Part shown: piece by piece, positions 1-7,687 of the stretch | Numbering within the stretch: position 1 is the first letter of the stretch | Layout: the number at the start of each line of letters is the position of its first letter | Origin: Candidatus Zhuqueibacterota bacterium | GTDB taxonomy: Bacteria > SM23-31 > B21-G16 | Direction of reading: 5' to 3' | Assembly: GCA_003644825.1 (NCBI GenBank) | Contig: QNDJ01000030.1 | Location: forward strand, 1-10,029 | Length of the DNA: 10,029 nucleotides | Notes under the pieces: generated by a model | What the model saw: only the letters and a program-made list of their open reading frames with translations | Databases searched by the model: none | What the model was told of the DNA's origin: nothing | Made by a program: the position numbers and the translations under genes

Positions 1-795
1 AATAAAAAGATAAGAGCAGGAAAATTCAGGCTGAGTAAAAATCTTTCTAACTATTCAATTTTATTAATCCTCTGTAAAGGAAAACCAATTGATGAAAAGA
101 TTACTATACAGGAAGGATTGACATCACAAAAAATTTGCTCTATACTTAAGGACACCCTGGAAATTGATTCAACAAAATTCATTAGTCTTTTAACTGATAA
201 AGAATTTATAAATGAACTTGGAATTGATGCAGACAATCTTGAAGGATACCTTTTCCCTGAAACGTACTATTTTCCCTGTGGAATTAGCGAAAAAGAAATT
301 ATAAAGAAAATGGTGGGTGAATTTCACAAAGTTTTCAATGATTCTTTAAAAAAGAGAGCCAGAGAATTAAATTTTTCTGTTCATGAAATAGTTACCCTTG
401 CTTCAATAATTGAAGGTGAAGCGAAGATAGATGATGAAAGGAACAAAATATCGGCTGTTTTTCATAATCGTCTGAAAAGAAGGATGAGACTTCAGGCTGA
501 CCCTACAATTCAATATATTATTAAAGATGGACCGAGACGCCTTCTACTGAAGGACTTAAAAATTGAATCTCCCTATAATACTTATCTTCATAGAGGGCTT
601 CCACCGGGACCAATTTGTAATCCCGGGAAAAAATCGATAATTGCTGCTTTATATCCTTCTTGTGAGAACTATCTTTATTTTGTTGCTAAAGGGGATGGTT
701 CTCATATTTTTTCCCGAACAAAAAAGGAACATCTTAAAGCAAAAAGAAATCTGGACTTGCTGAGAAGACAGTTAAAATTCAAAAGAAAAAAATGA
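1..795 (+). CDS. mltG: Endolytic murein transglycosylase MltG, 5' end cut by window edge
   Basis: The frame is open from base 1 and stops with TGA at 793-795, giving 264 visible codons. MltG proteins are usually about 330-350 residues, so the missing N-terminus should hold the membrane anchor and part of the LysM-like region. MltG cleaves nascent glycan strands at the outer face of the inner membrane and so sets strand length. Visible family signatures are the TIQEGLT segment near codon 39, the EGYLFPETYYFP block near codon 80, and ASIIEGEA followed by DERNKISAVFHNRL and RLQADPTIQY. By homology to E. coli MltG, the catalytic glutamate is the first Glu of IIEGEA (codon at 412-414). The PYNTYLHRGLPPGPICNPG block near codon 190 is also typical. 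The TTG at 118 cannot be the true start, because the conserved protein continues upstream without a stop. The tail is very basic (RRQLKFKRKK). The stop overlaps the next start by four bases. Confidence 0.95.
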   Translation, partial: NKKIRAGKFRLSKNLSNYSILLILCKGKPIDEKITIQEGLTSQKICSILKDTLEIDSTKFISLLTDKEFINELGIDADNLEGYLFPETYYFPCGISEKEIIKKMVGEFHKVFNDSLKKRARELNFSVHEIVTLASIIEGEAKIDDERNKISAVFHNRLKRRMRLQADPTIQYIIKDGPRRLLLKDLKIESPYNTYLHRGLPPGPICNPGKKSIIAALYPSCENYLYFVAKGDGSHIFSRTKKEHLKAKRNLDLLRRQLKFKRKK

Positions 796-2975
796 AAAAA
801 TATAAAAAATCAACGGACTTGAGCTGGCTGGATGAACTGAATCAGGCTCAAAGAAAAGCTGTAACTGCGTATCAGGGACCTTCTCTGGTTATTGCAGGTG
901 CGGGTAGTGGTAAAACTAAAGTAATAATATATCGGATTGCATATCTTATAAAGGTTTGTAAAGTAACTTCTCAAAAAATTCTTGCTCTAACATTCACAAA
1001 TAAAGCGGCAAATGAGATGAAATCAAGGCTTGAAAATTTCCTTTCTTTGAGTGTTAAAGATATTTGGATGGGTACCTTTCATTCGATATTTGCAAAAATT
1101 TTGAGAATTGAAGGAAATAAACTTGGTTTTACAAGAAATTTTACCATCTATGATGAATCTGACCAGCATAGATTTATCAAAGAAATTATCGAATATTCAG
1201 GGCTGGTAAATAAAAATTATGACCCCGAAATTATTAAAAATATTATCTCGAAGTGTAAGAACAAACTTATATCACCGGATGAATATATTGAAAGTGCTGA
1301 AACCGATTTTGAAAAAGATATTGGAAAAATTTATAGCATTTATAATAATAAGCTGTGGAAAAACAATGCTCTGGATTTTGATGACCTTATTCTTAAACCC
1401 ATAGAGTTGTTCAGTAAATATAAGGATGTATTAAATAAGTATCAGAATAAATTCCATTACATTCTTGTTGATGAATATCAGGATACCAATAAAGCTCAAC
1501 ATAAATTACTGAAATTACTTGCAGAAAAAAACAGGAATATATGTGTTGTTGGCGATGATGACCAGGCTATATATAGCTGGCGGGGTGCAGAATTGAGCAA
1601 TATTATTGACTTTGAGAAAGATTATCCTGATGTGAAAATCTTCAAACTTGAACAAAATTACAGGTCTACAAAAAATATTCTTAACTTTGCTCAGGAAATA
1701 GTATGTAAGAATAAACTTAGAAGAGAAAAAAACTTATGGACTGAGAAAGAAGAAGGATGCAAAATCAACCTGGTAAGTTTATATTCTGATAAAGATGAGT
1801 CCAGATTTATTGTTGATAAAATAAAAGAAGAAATATTTAAAAACAAAAAAAAGTTAAGAGAAATATCCGTATTTTATAGAATAAACTCCCAGTCAAGAAC
1901 AATTGAAGAAAGACTGCAAAAAAACAATATTCCCTACATAATAGTTGGTGGTATTCGCTTCTACGAAAGAAAAGAGATAAAAGATATACTTGCTTATCTG
2001 AAAATTATTGCTAATCCAAGAGATGAAATAAGCCTGTTGAGAATTATTAATTATCCCCATAGAGGAATTGGTAAAGCAACTCTGGAAAAAGTAAAATCTT
2101 TTGCCCGGAAAAAAGGTATTGAGCTTTACAGGGCTCTTAAAAACTCTTCCAGGATCCAGAATTTAGACAAGAGAAAGAAAACCAATATTTTATCATTCTA
2201 CAAACTTATTGAAAAATACAGAGAATTAAAGGATAAACTTTCACTTACCGAATTAACAAGATGTTTACTTGATGAAACAGGGATTATTTCCCTGTTTAAG
2301 GAGGAGGGTTCCAGAGAATCTATTGAAAGAATCGAAAATATTATGGAATTTTTATCAGCAATATCCGAGTTTTCCCGAACATCCGAGAAACCAACACTTG
2401 AAAATTACCTTCAGGAAATTTCTCTCATTACAGATATAGATATGTGGAATGATGCCGAAGAGGCTGTTTCGTTAATGACATTACACAGTGCAAAAGGGCT
2501 CGAATTTCCTGTTGTTTTTATTGTTGGTGTGGAAGATAATTTAATACCCTATATTAAAAGATTAGAAAATGAAGAAGAACTTGAAGAAGAAAGAAGGCTT
2601 TTTTATGTAGGGTGTACCAGGGCTAAAGAAAAATTATATATAACCTATGCGAAAATAAGAAATAGATTCGGAAATGAAACTGTGAGTTTACCATCAAGAT
2701 TTCTTAATGATATAGATATGAACCTGGTTAACATAATAGAAATGGAAAGTTCCTCAAGGAATGATATAGAATATAGAAGAAAAAAAGAAATAACTGTTCC
2801 AAAAGCTGAAGAATCATTTGAAAAAGGACAACTTGTAAAACACCCAACTTTTGGTATAGGTGAAATTATCGAAAAGAGCGGTGAAGGTGAGGAACTACGA
2901 TTGCTTGTTACATTTGAGGGGAACATTACAAAGAAATTACTTGTTAAATATGCACGGTTAGAACTTTTACATTAA
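792..2975 (+). CDS. pcrA: PcrA/UvrD-type superfamily 1A DNA helicase
   Basis: A complete 727-residue ATP-dependent 3'-5' DNA helicase. This family acts in nucleotide excision repair and mismatch repair, and clears RecA filaments and stalled RNA polymerase. All SF1A motifs are visible in order: Q motif LNQAQ (16-20), Walker A GAGSGKT (36-42), motif Ia LTFTNKAA, motif II VDEYQDTN (226-233, with D227 and E228), motif III GDDDQAIYSWRGA (254-266), motif IV QNYRST (288-293), motif V LMTLHSAKGLEF (561-572) and motif VI YVGCTRAKEKL (605-615). Residues from about 679 to 725 (GQLVKHPTFGIGEI onward) match the C-terminal Tudor-like domain that contacts RNA polymerase in PcrA/UvrD, so the protein looks full length. 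No RecB-type nuclease or AddA extension is present, and Rep lacks this C-terminal module. The ATG at 792 overlaps the mltG stop (ATGA) with only an A-rich, weak Shine-Dalgarno upstream, so translation is probably coupled to mltG. UvrD is an equally acceptable name. Confidence 0.96.
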   Translation: MKKYKKSTDLSWLDELNQAQRKAVTAYQGPSLVIAGAGSGKTKVIIYRIAYLIKVCKVTSQKILALTFTNKAANEMKSRLENFLSLSVKDIWMGTFHSIFAKILRIEGNKLGFTRNFTIYDESDQHRFIKEIIEYSGLVNKNYDPEIIKNIISKCKNKLISPDEYIESAETDFEKDIGKIYSIYNNKLWKNNALDFDDLILKPIELFSKYKDVLNKYQNKFHYILVDEYQDTNKAQHKLLKLLAEKNRNICVVGDDDQAIYSWRGAELSNIIDFEKDYPDVKIFKLEQNYRSTKNILNFAQEIVCKNKLRREKNLWTEKEEGCKINLVSLYSDKDESRFIVDKIKEEIFKNKKKLREISVFYRINSQSRTIEERLQKNNIPYIIVGGIRFYERKEIKDILAYLKIIANPRDEISLLRIINYPHRGIGKATLEKVKSFARKKGIELYRALKNSSRIQNLDKRKKTNILSFYKLIEKYRELKDKLSLTELTRCLLDETGIISLFKEEGSRESIERIENIMEFLSAISEFSRTSEKPTLENYLQEISLITDIDMWNDAEEAVSLMTLHSAKGLEFPVVFIVGVEDNLIPYIKRLENEEELEEERRLFYVGCTRAKEKLYITYAKIRNRFGNETVSLPSRFLNDIDMNLVNIIEMESSSRNDIEYRRKKEITVPKAEESFEKGQLVKHPTFGIGEIIEKSGEGEELRLLVTFEGNITKKLLVKYARLELLH

Positions 2976-2994
2976 ACTTTCAATGGAAGAAATT

Positions 2995-3000
2995 TGAGGA
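2995..3000 (+). promoter_or_regulatory. Ribosome binding site setting a TTG start
   Basis: TGAGGA lies seven bases upstream of the TTG at 3008-3010, a good Shine-Dalgarno position. The only nearby in-frame ATG upstream (2984) runs into TGA at 2996-2998, so it cannot start the gene. The TTG also gives a protein that begins directly with a signal peptide (MKKYLIILSIF). Together these make TTG the likely start despite being a minor codon. Confidence 0.75.
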
Positions 3001-3007
3001 AATCAAA

Positions 3008-6000
3008 TTGAAGAAATACCTGATAATTTTGTCGATTTTTCTTTTCTGGGTTAATTCAGCATATTCCCAGAAGTTAAGTGAAATTAATGAATATGCTCAT
3101 GCACTGAAATTGTTTGACAATAAATATTATGAAGCAGCAATTGCCCAGTTCAGGCAGTTTATTATTGACCATCCTGAGAGTCCGAAAGCTGGTGGTGCTC
3201 AGTTCAAAATAGGTGAATCTTTCTTTCTTACAGGCAATTATGAATCCGCCTTTCAAGAACTTGAAAAATTTACAATAAAGTATTATAATTCTCCAGAAAT
3301 TGAAAAAGGGTGGTTATTAAAAGCTGAAGCTCTTGAAAAGCTCGGAAAACTACAAAAGGCAGCGGAGGTTTATATCCTTGGTTCTCATTTTTTATTCGAA
3401 AAAGATAACCCCGCTTCAGAATGTCTATTGAGAGGTGGTAAAATATATTATAAACTGGGAAATACCGAAAAAGCTAAAGAATGCTTTAACTCAATTATAC
3501 TTAATTATCGAGCAAGTAAAAATTATCTACAGGCTAAACTGGAACTCGGAAAAATATTCTGCGAAGAGAAAAAATTTAAAGATTGCATAAAAATTACCGG
3601 TGAAGTAATAAAATTTGCTTCTGATGATAATCTTCTCTGTAATGCTCTTTTATTAAGAGGTGAAGCTTATCTTTCAATAGATAATCTTAAAAATGCAGCC
3701 AGAGACTTTCAACAGATATTAAGAACAAGAAAAATTTCACCTGATATTTCTTATAAAGCATTCCTTGGAGTTGCGAAGATTTACTTAAAAAAAGGTGAGC
3801 CTGACAATGCAATAACATATATAAATAGTTATCTCAAAGCAAGAAATGTTCCTGATTTTATAAGAGGAAAATCTTTAGTTGAACTTGGTAATATCCATTT
3901 ATCTCTGGGAAATTACAAAAATTCGGAAAGAAGTTACCTCAGAGCATTTAAATATCTTAAGGAAAAAGACGTATCTATAAAAACCCATTTTAATCTTGGA
4001 ATTTCATTCAAAAACAATAACAAAATAGACGAAGCATCTAATCAATTTAAGAAAATTCTAACAAAAGTTGAAAATGATTCCCTGTCAAAATTTCCCGCAA
4101 AGGTTTTGATAGAACTGTTAAAACTTTCCATTCTTAAAAAAGATTTAAGAAAAGCAAATAATTTTCTCGACAATATTTATAAATATGAAAACAGGTTAAC
4201 TCCTGAAATGTGGATGGACATAGTAAAATCTTTTGAAAACGCTGGATATTATTCTAATGCCTCAAACGTGTTGGAAAAGGCTATTAAAAAGTTTTCAAGA
4301 AAGAGAATTATAGATGAACTTATCTTTTACAAAGGTAAACTATATGAAGAAGCAAAACAATATGATAAAGCTCTGGAAACATATAAAATTTTAATAAAAG
4401 ATTTTCCTGGTGATACACCAGCAGAAAAGGCAAAAACAAGGTTAGATTATATAAACAGGATATATTCTTTTAAAACAGAAAATGAAAAATTTGATGAAGA
4501 AGTAAGAATCAGAAGGAAACTTATTGCGTTAATTGGTAAGCCTGATGAACTCGAAAACATAACACTCCAGCTGGGAAAATTTTATATTGATTTCAGGAGG
4601 GATTACCAAAAAGCAATAGAAGAATGTAAACAGATTTTTCCTGCTTCTAAGTCAAGGAAAATTAAGGAAGAATCTAATAGAATTCTCGCAGAATCTTATG
4701 ACAATTTAGCTTCAATTTCCCTGATAAATGGTGATTCATCTCTTGCATACTCTCTTTATGATTCTGCTCTCTTTTATTATCATACTTATATTAATTCATT
4801 TCCTGTGTCAAAATTTCGAGAAAAAGCAATAATAAGGACTGCAGAAATTGGAATCATTCAGGCTAAAGCAGCTGGGAAAGGAATATCTGAAATAGAAAAT
4901 GTATGGAATACTCTTTTAGAGGACCCTGGATTTAAATCGAAGGATTATGTGTTAATGAAATTAGGTAATCTTTACTTCAGGAAAGGGAATTTATCAAAAA
5001 GCTTTGAAAAATATAAAGGATTAATTAAGAAATATAAAGATAGCCAGTATGTTGATGAATGTATTTTTAAGATAGGCTTCATTAACTACAATGATGGTAG
5101 ATATGATGAAGCTGAAAACTACTTTCGGAATTATATAAGAAGATATCCACAGGGATTTTACTCTCCTCAGGTAAGGTATTACCTTGCCAGAACTCTATTG
5201 AAAAAAGGAAAAGCTGAAGAATCCAAAATTATACTTGAAGAATTGATTTCTGATTTTTACTATTCTGTGTATTCAGATAGTGCTTCATTATGGGTAGGAG
5301 AATCTTATTTTAAACAGGGTGAGTTCAAAAAAGCATTGGAGAGATTTATGGAGTTTAAGCAAAAAGTTCTTCCTGATTCAAAATTAATAGGAAATGAAAC
5401 TAATTATATAGCCGGTATACCCACCCGGCTTTTTCTTGAAATTGGTATATTGTATGATTCTCTTGGTGAATACAAAAATTCCATAAATGAGCTCAATACT
5501 TTTATAAACCTGGAAAAAGAGAACTCTGAAAAAGAAAAAGGTATTATAGAACTTGCTAATGTTCTTTATAAAGCTGGAGAGAAAGAAAAAGCCCTTGAAT
5601 ATTTTAAAAGAATCAGAACTACTTCTCTGAATGAAGAATATAGAAACGAGGCGGAAAAAAAGATTGCAAATATATATTTCGAGCTCGGAAAATTCAATAC
5701 TGCTCTCAAAGCCTATGAAAACCTTATAAAAAAAAGTACATCCCTGGATGATAGGATGATATTCACTGCCCAGAAAATAGTCTGTTTATATAAGAGTGGA
5801 AACATTATCAGTGGTGATAGGGGAGTCAGGAAATTTGAAAGGGAATTTGCAAACGGTAATAAAAAGATATTCTATGAAGAATCAGCCAGGTTCAGGCTTG
5901 AAAATGGAAAGGCAAAGTTAAAAAAAAACAACCCGAGAAGAGCCCTTGTTGCTTTTCGAGAAGTTGTTACAAAATGGAAGAACTCAAAAGCCGCTGTTGA

Positions 6001-6715
6001 GGCAGAATATCTGAAAGGACTGGTACTCTATCAATTAAACGAATTTGATGAAGCCATAAATACACTGGAGTCTTACCCGAAGAAATTCCCAAGAAGCCCT
6101 TTTCTTGGTCAGGTCTATAACACACTCGGGAAAATCTATTCCTCTTTTAACAGACATGTGTATGCTTATATGGCTCTTAAAAAAGCGGCGGAGGATTCCC
6201 TTCTTGGTAGAAATAGATTAATACTGAAAAATTATATTACAAGTTGTTTAAATGCCGGTTATTATGATGAAAGAATGAAAGCTATCAGGAAATATTTAAA
6301 ACTTTTTCCGGATGCAGATGATTTTTTTCAGAAGAAGATTGACCTTGGTATCACTTATTACCTTGCCGGAGAATATGAAGAGGGAATAAAATATTTGAGA
6401 AGTCTTCTACCTCAGGCTAACTCACGAGAAGAAGTGGAGATCCAGTTCTATATAGGAGAATGCTACTTTGATAGTAAAATGTTTGCAAAAGCCCTGGCAG
6501 AATACCTGAAAATAAGGTTTTACGAAAAGAATCTCGATGAACAATACAGAGTAACTACCCTGGAAAGAATTGCAAGATGTTATGAACAACTGAAGAAATT
6601 TGATAAAGCATTAAGGTTTTACCGGGAAATTGTCAGGTTTGAAAGCCCGAACACCGTGTTTGGCAGAGAAGCTAATAAAAGAATAAAAATAATTCAAGAA
6701 TTAATTAAGAAATGA
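3008..6715 (+). CDS. Large exported tetratricopeptide-repeat protein
   Basis: 1235 residues of unassigned function. The N-terminus is a signal peptide: MKK, then a hydrophobic stretch (YLIILSIFLFW), with a likely signal peptidase I site after NSAYS and before Q21. No lipobox cysteine is seen, so it is probably a soluble periplasmic or envelope-associated protein, not a lipoprotein. The rest is nearly all helical TPR-like pairs, of the kind seen in BamD, CpoB and YbgF-type proteins (A/G-x-Y, then Y-x-x-A, then F-x-x-hydrophobic, then FP or YP). Clear copies are at about 32-59 (ending IIDHPESP), 697-717 (GRYDEAENYF to RRYP), from 1011 (NEFDEAI to KKFPRSP) and near 1196-1215 (KKFDKALRFY). There are many more between, and the length could hold up to about 35 units. 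No catalytic domain, C-terminal sorting signal or transmembrane segment is visible, which suggests a protein-protein scaffold. It starts 32 bases after pcrA and its stop overlaps nadC (ATGA). The role is unknown; a part in envelope assembly is inference only. Confidence 0.88.
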   Translation: MKKYLIILSIFLFWVNSAYSQKLSEINEYAHALKLFDNKYYEAAIAQFRQFIIDHPESPKAGGAQFKIGESFFLTGNYESAFQELEKFTIKYYNSPEIEKGWLLKAEALEKLGKLQKAAEVYILGSHFLFEKDNPASECLLRGGKIYYKLGNTEKAKECFNSIILNYRASKNYLQAKLELGKIFCEEKKFKDCIKITGEVIKFASDDNLLCNALLLRGEAYLSIDNLKNAARDFQQILRTRKISPDISYKAFLGVAKIYLKKGEPDNAITYINSYLKARNVPDFIRGKSLVELGNIHLSLGNYKNSERSYLRAFKYLKEKDVSIKTHFNLGISFKNNNKIDEASNQFKKILTKVENDSLSKFPAKVLIELLKLSILKKDLRKANNFLDNIYKYENRLTPEMWMDIVKSFENAGYYSNASNVLEKAIKKFSRKRIIDELIFYKGKLYEEAKQYDKALETYKILIKDFPGDTPAEKAKTRLDYINRIYSFKTENEKFDEEVRIRRKLIALIGKPDELENITLQLGKFYIDFRRDYQKAIEECKQIFPASKSRKIKEESNRILAESYDNLASISLINGDSSLAYSLYDSALFYYHTYINSFPVSKFREKAIIRTAEIGIIQAKAAGKGISEIENVWNTLLEDPGFKSKDYVLMKLGNLYFRKGNLSKSFEKYKGLIKKYKDSQYVDECIFKIGFINYNDGRYDEAENYFRNYIRRYPQGFYSPQVRYYLARTLLKKGKAEESKIILEELISDFYYSVYSDSASLWVGESYFKQGEFKKALERFMEFKQKVLPDSKLIGNETNYIAGIPTRLFLEIGILYDSLGEYKNSINELNTFINLEKENSEKEKGIIELANVLYKAGEKEKALEYFKRIRTTSLNEEYRNEAEKKIANIYFELGKFNTALKAYENLIKKSTSLDDRMIFTAQKIVCLYKSGNIISGDRGVRKFEREFANGNKKIFYEESARFRLENGKAKLKKNNPRRALVAFREVVTKWKNSKAAVEAEYLKGLVLYQLNEFDEAINTLESYPKKFPRSPFLGQVYNTLGKIYSSFNRHVYAYMALKKAAEDSLLGRNRLILKNYITSCLNAGYYDERMKAIRKYLKLFPDADDFFQKKIDLGITYYLAGEYEEGIKYLRSLLPQANSREEVEIQFYIGECYFDSKMFAKALAEYLKIRFYEKNLDEQYRVTTLERIARCYEQLKKFDKALRFYREIVRFESPNTVFGREANKRIKIIQELIKK

Positions 6716-7569
6716 TTGATCTTAACCAGTACAGAGAAAAGATTGATGAAATAATTGAAAAAGCTCTTGAGGAAGATATTGGTAAAGAAGATGTAACAAC
6801 CAGAGCAATATTCAAAAGTAAAAAAATAGCCCAGGCCACTGTATTTTCAAAGGAGAACGGGATTCTTGCAGGTATACCGATTTTACAGAGTGTTTTCAGG
6901 AAAGTTGACCCTGAATTAACAATTAATCCAGAACTTCAGGATGGTGGAAAAATAAAAAAGGATTCAAAAATAGTTTCCATAACTGGAAATATTGTATCCA
7001 TATTGAAAGGGGAAAGAACTGCCTTAAATTTTCTTGGAAGATTATCCGGAATAGCTACTTTAACCTATAAATTTTGCAGAAAGGTTAGAAAATATAATGT
7101 CGAAATACTGGATACAAGGAAAACAACTCCGAATATGAGAATCCTTGAGAAATACGCTGTTACCTGCGGTGGTGGTAAAAATCACAGACTGGGATTATAT
7201 GATATGTTTTTAATTAAGGAAAACCATATTGTTGGGGCTGGAAATATAAAAAGAGCTTTGAGAATGTGTGAAGAGTATAATAAAAATGATAACAAAAACT
7301 TAAAAATAGAAATAGAAGTAAAAAACTTAAGGGAACTTGAAGAAGCATTACAGGAAAAAGCAGAATGGATTATGCTTGACAATATGAATCCTGAGGATAT
7401 GAAAAAAGCAGTTTCAATTACAGACCATAGAGCTAAACTTGAGGCTTCTGGAAGGGTTAAGTTGAATAATATTGAGAAAATTGCGGAAACCGGAGTAGAC
7501 TTTATTTCTATAGGTTGTATTACCCATTCTGCTAAATCAATTGATTTCAGTTTGTTAATTACTTCATAA
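6712..7569 (+). CDS. nadC: Nicotinate-nucleotide pyrophosphorylase, carboxylating (quinolinate phosphoribosyltransferase)
   Basis: 285 residues, normal length for NadC. This cytosolic enzyme joins quinolinate and PRPP to give nicotinate mononucleotide, CO2 and pyrophosphate, the entry into NAD from the de novo pathway. Family signatures are EDIGKEDVTT (21-30), GERTALNFLGRLSG (100-113), DTRKTTPNMR (134-143), CGGGKNHRLGLYDMFLIKENH (end at 172), EIEVKN, IMLDNM (220-225), LEASGRV, and GVDFISIGCITHSAK near the C-terminus. Residues corresponding to the quinolinate and phosphate binders of characterised NadC enzymes are all kept: R102, R136, H158, R159 and K169, with acidic E202 and D223 at the metal/PRPP end. 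It should therefore be active. The ATG overlaps the stop of the TPR gene by four bases, with only a weak AAGA upstream, which points to translational coupling. nadA and nadB are not in this window. ModD, a molybdate-operon paralogue, is a less likely alternative because there is no molybdenum context. Confidence 0.96.
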   Translation: MIDLNQYREKIDEIIEKALEEDIGKEDVTTRAIFKSKKIAQATVFSKENGILAGIPILQSVFRKVDPELTINPELQDGGKIKKDSKIVSITGNIVSILKGERTALNFLGRLSGIATLTYKFCRKVRKYNVEILDTRKTTPNMRILEKYAVTCGGGKNHRLGLYDMFLIKENHIVGAGNIKRALRMCEEYNKNDNKNLKIEIEVKNLRELEEALQEKAEWIMLDNMNPEDMKKAVSITDHRAKLEASGRVKLNNIEKIAETGVDFISIGCITHSAKSIDFSLLITS

Positions 7570-7620
7570 GTAACTGATAGCTGGAATTACAAAAATCTGT
7601 ATCTTTAGTCAATAAGCTCA

Positions 7621-7645
7621 AATTACCACCCGCCAATGGTAAATT
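7621..7645 (+). repeat. Upstream inverted repeat in the nadC to radical SAM gene spacer
   Basis: TTACCA (7623-7628) and TGGTAA (7637-7642) form a perfect six-pair stem around an eight-base loop (CCCGCCAA). Two more A-T pairs can form if A7643 is bulged. The C-rich loop stands out in the AT-rich spacer. There is no U-tract after the stem on either strand good enough for an intrinsic terminator. It may be an RNA hairpin or an operator-like site; the function is unknown. Confidence 0.45.
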
Positions 7646-7668
7646 ACTCTTCCTCAATAGAAGAGTAA
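7644..7668 (+). repeat. Downstream nine-pair inverted repeat before the radical SAM gene
   Basis: TTACTCTTC (7644-7652) is followed by a seven-base loop (CTCAATA) and its exact complement GAAGAGTAA (7660-7668). The hairpin ends 19 bases before the ATG at 7688. The following bases are AAAATGTG, so the + strand has no U-run and this is not a classical terminator. On the minus strand only a short TTT follows. The 3' arm contains GAAGAG, the most Shine-Dalgarno-like string in the spacer, so folding could affect translation of the downstream gene. That role is inference. Confidence 0.55.
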
Positions 7669-7687
7669 AAATGTGTAGAAAATTATT

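Noticed and set aside
118-795. A TTG-initiated 225-residue gene starting at 118
   Set aside because: Conserved MltG sequence continues in the same frame back to base 1 without a stop, so the TTG is internal and the gene is simply cut by the window edge.
1219-1404. A nested + strand frame inside the helicase gene
   Set aside because: It lies wholly within the conserved helicase region in another frame, has no plausible ribosome site and resembles no known protein.
2645-2926. A 93-residue minus-strand open frame opposite the 3' end of pcrA, with similar short ones opposite mltG, the TPR gene, nadC and the radical SAM gene
   Set aside because: They are rich in Ser, Phe and Ile, as expected for the antisense of AT-rich Lys/Glu coding DNA, and each sits opposite a strongly supported gene.
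7621-7668. CRISPR repeat or insertion-sequence end
   Set aside because: The two inverted repeats have different sequences, there is no spacer-repeat array, no transposase gene and no target duplication nearby.
7570-7687. Intrinsic terminator or clear sigma-70 promoter in the nadC to radical SAM spacer
   Set aside because: The hairpins are not followed by a U-run, and I could not find a convincing -35/-10 pair with proper spacing. The spacer may still contain a non-canonical promoter or terminator.
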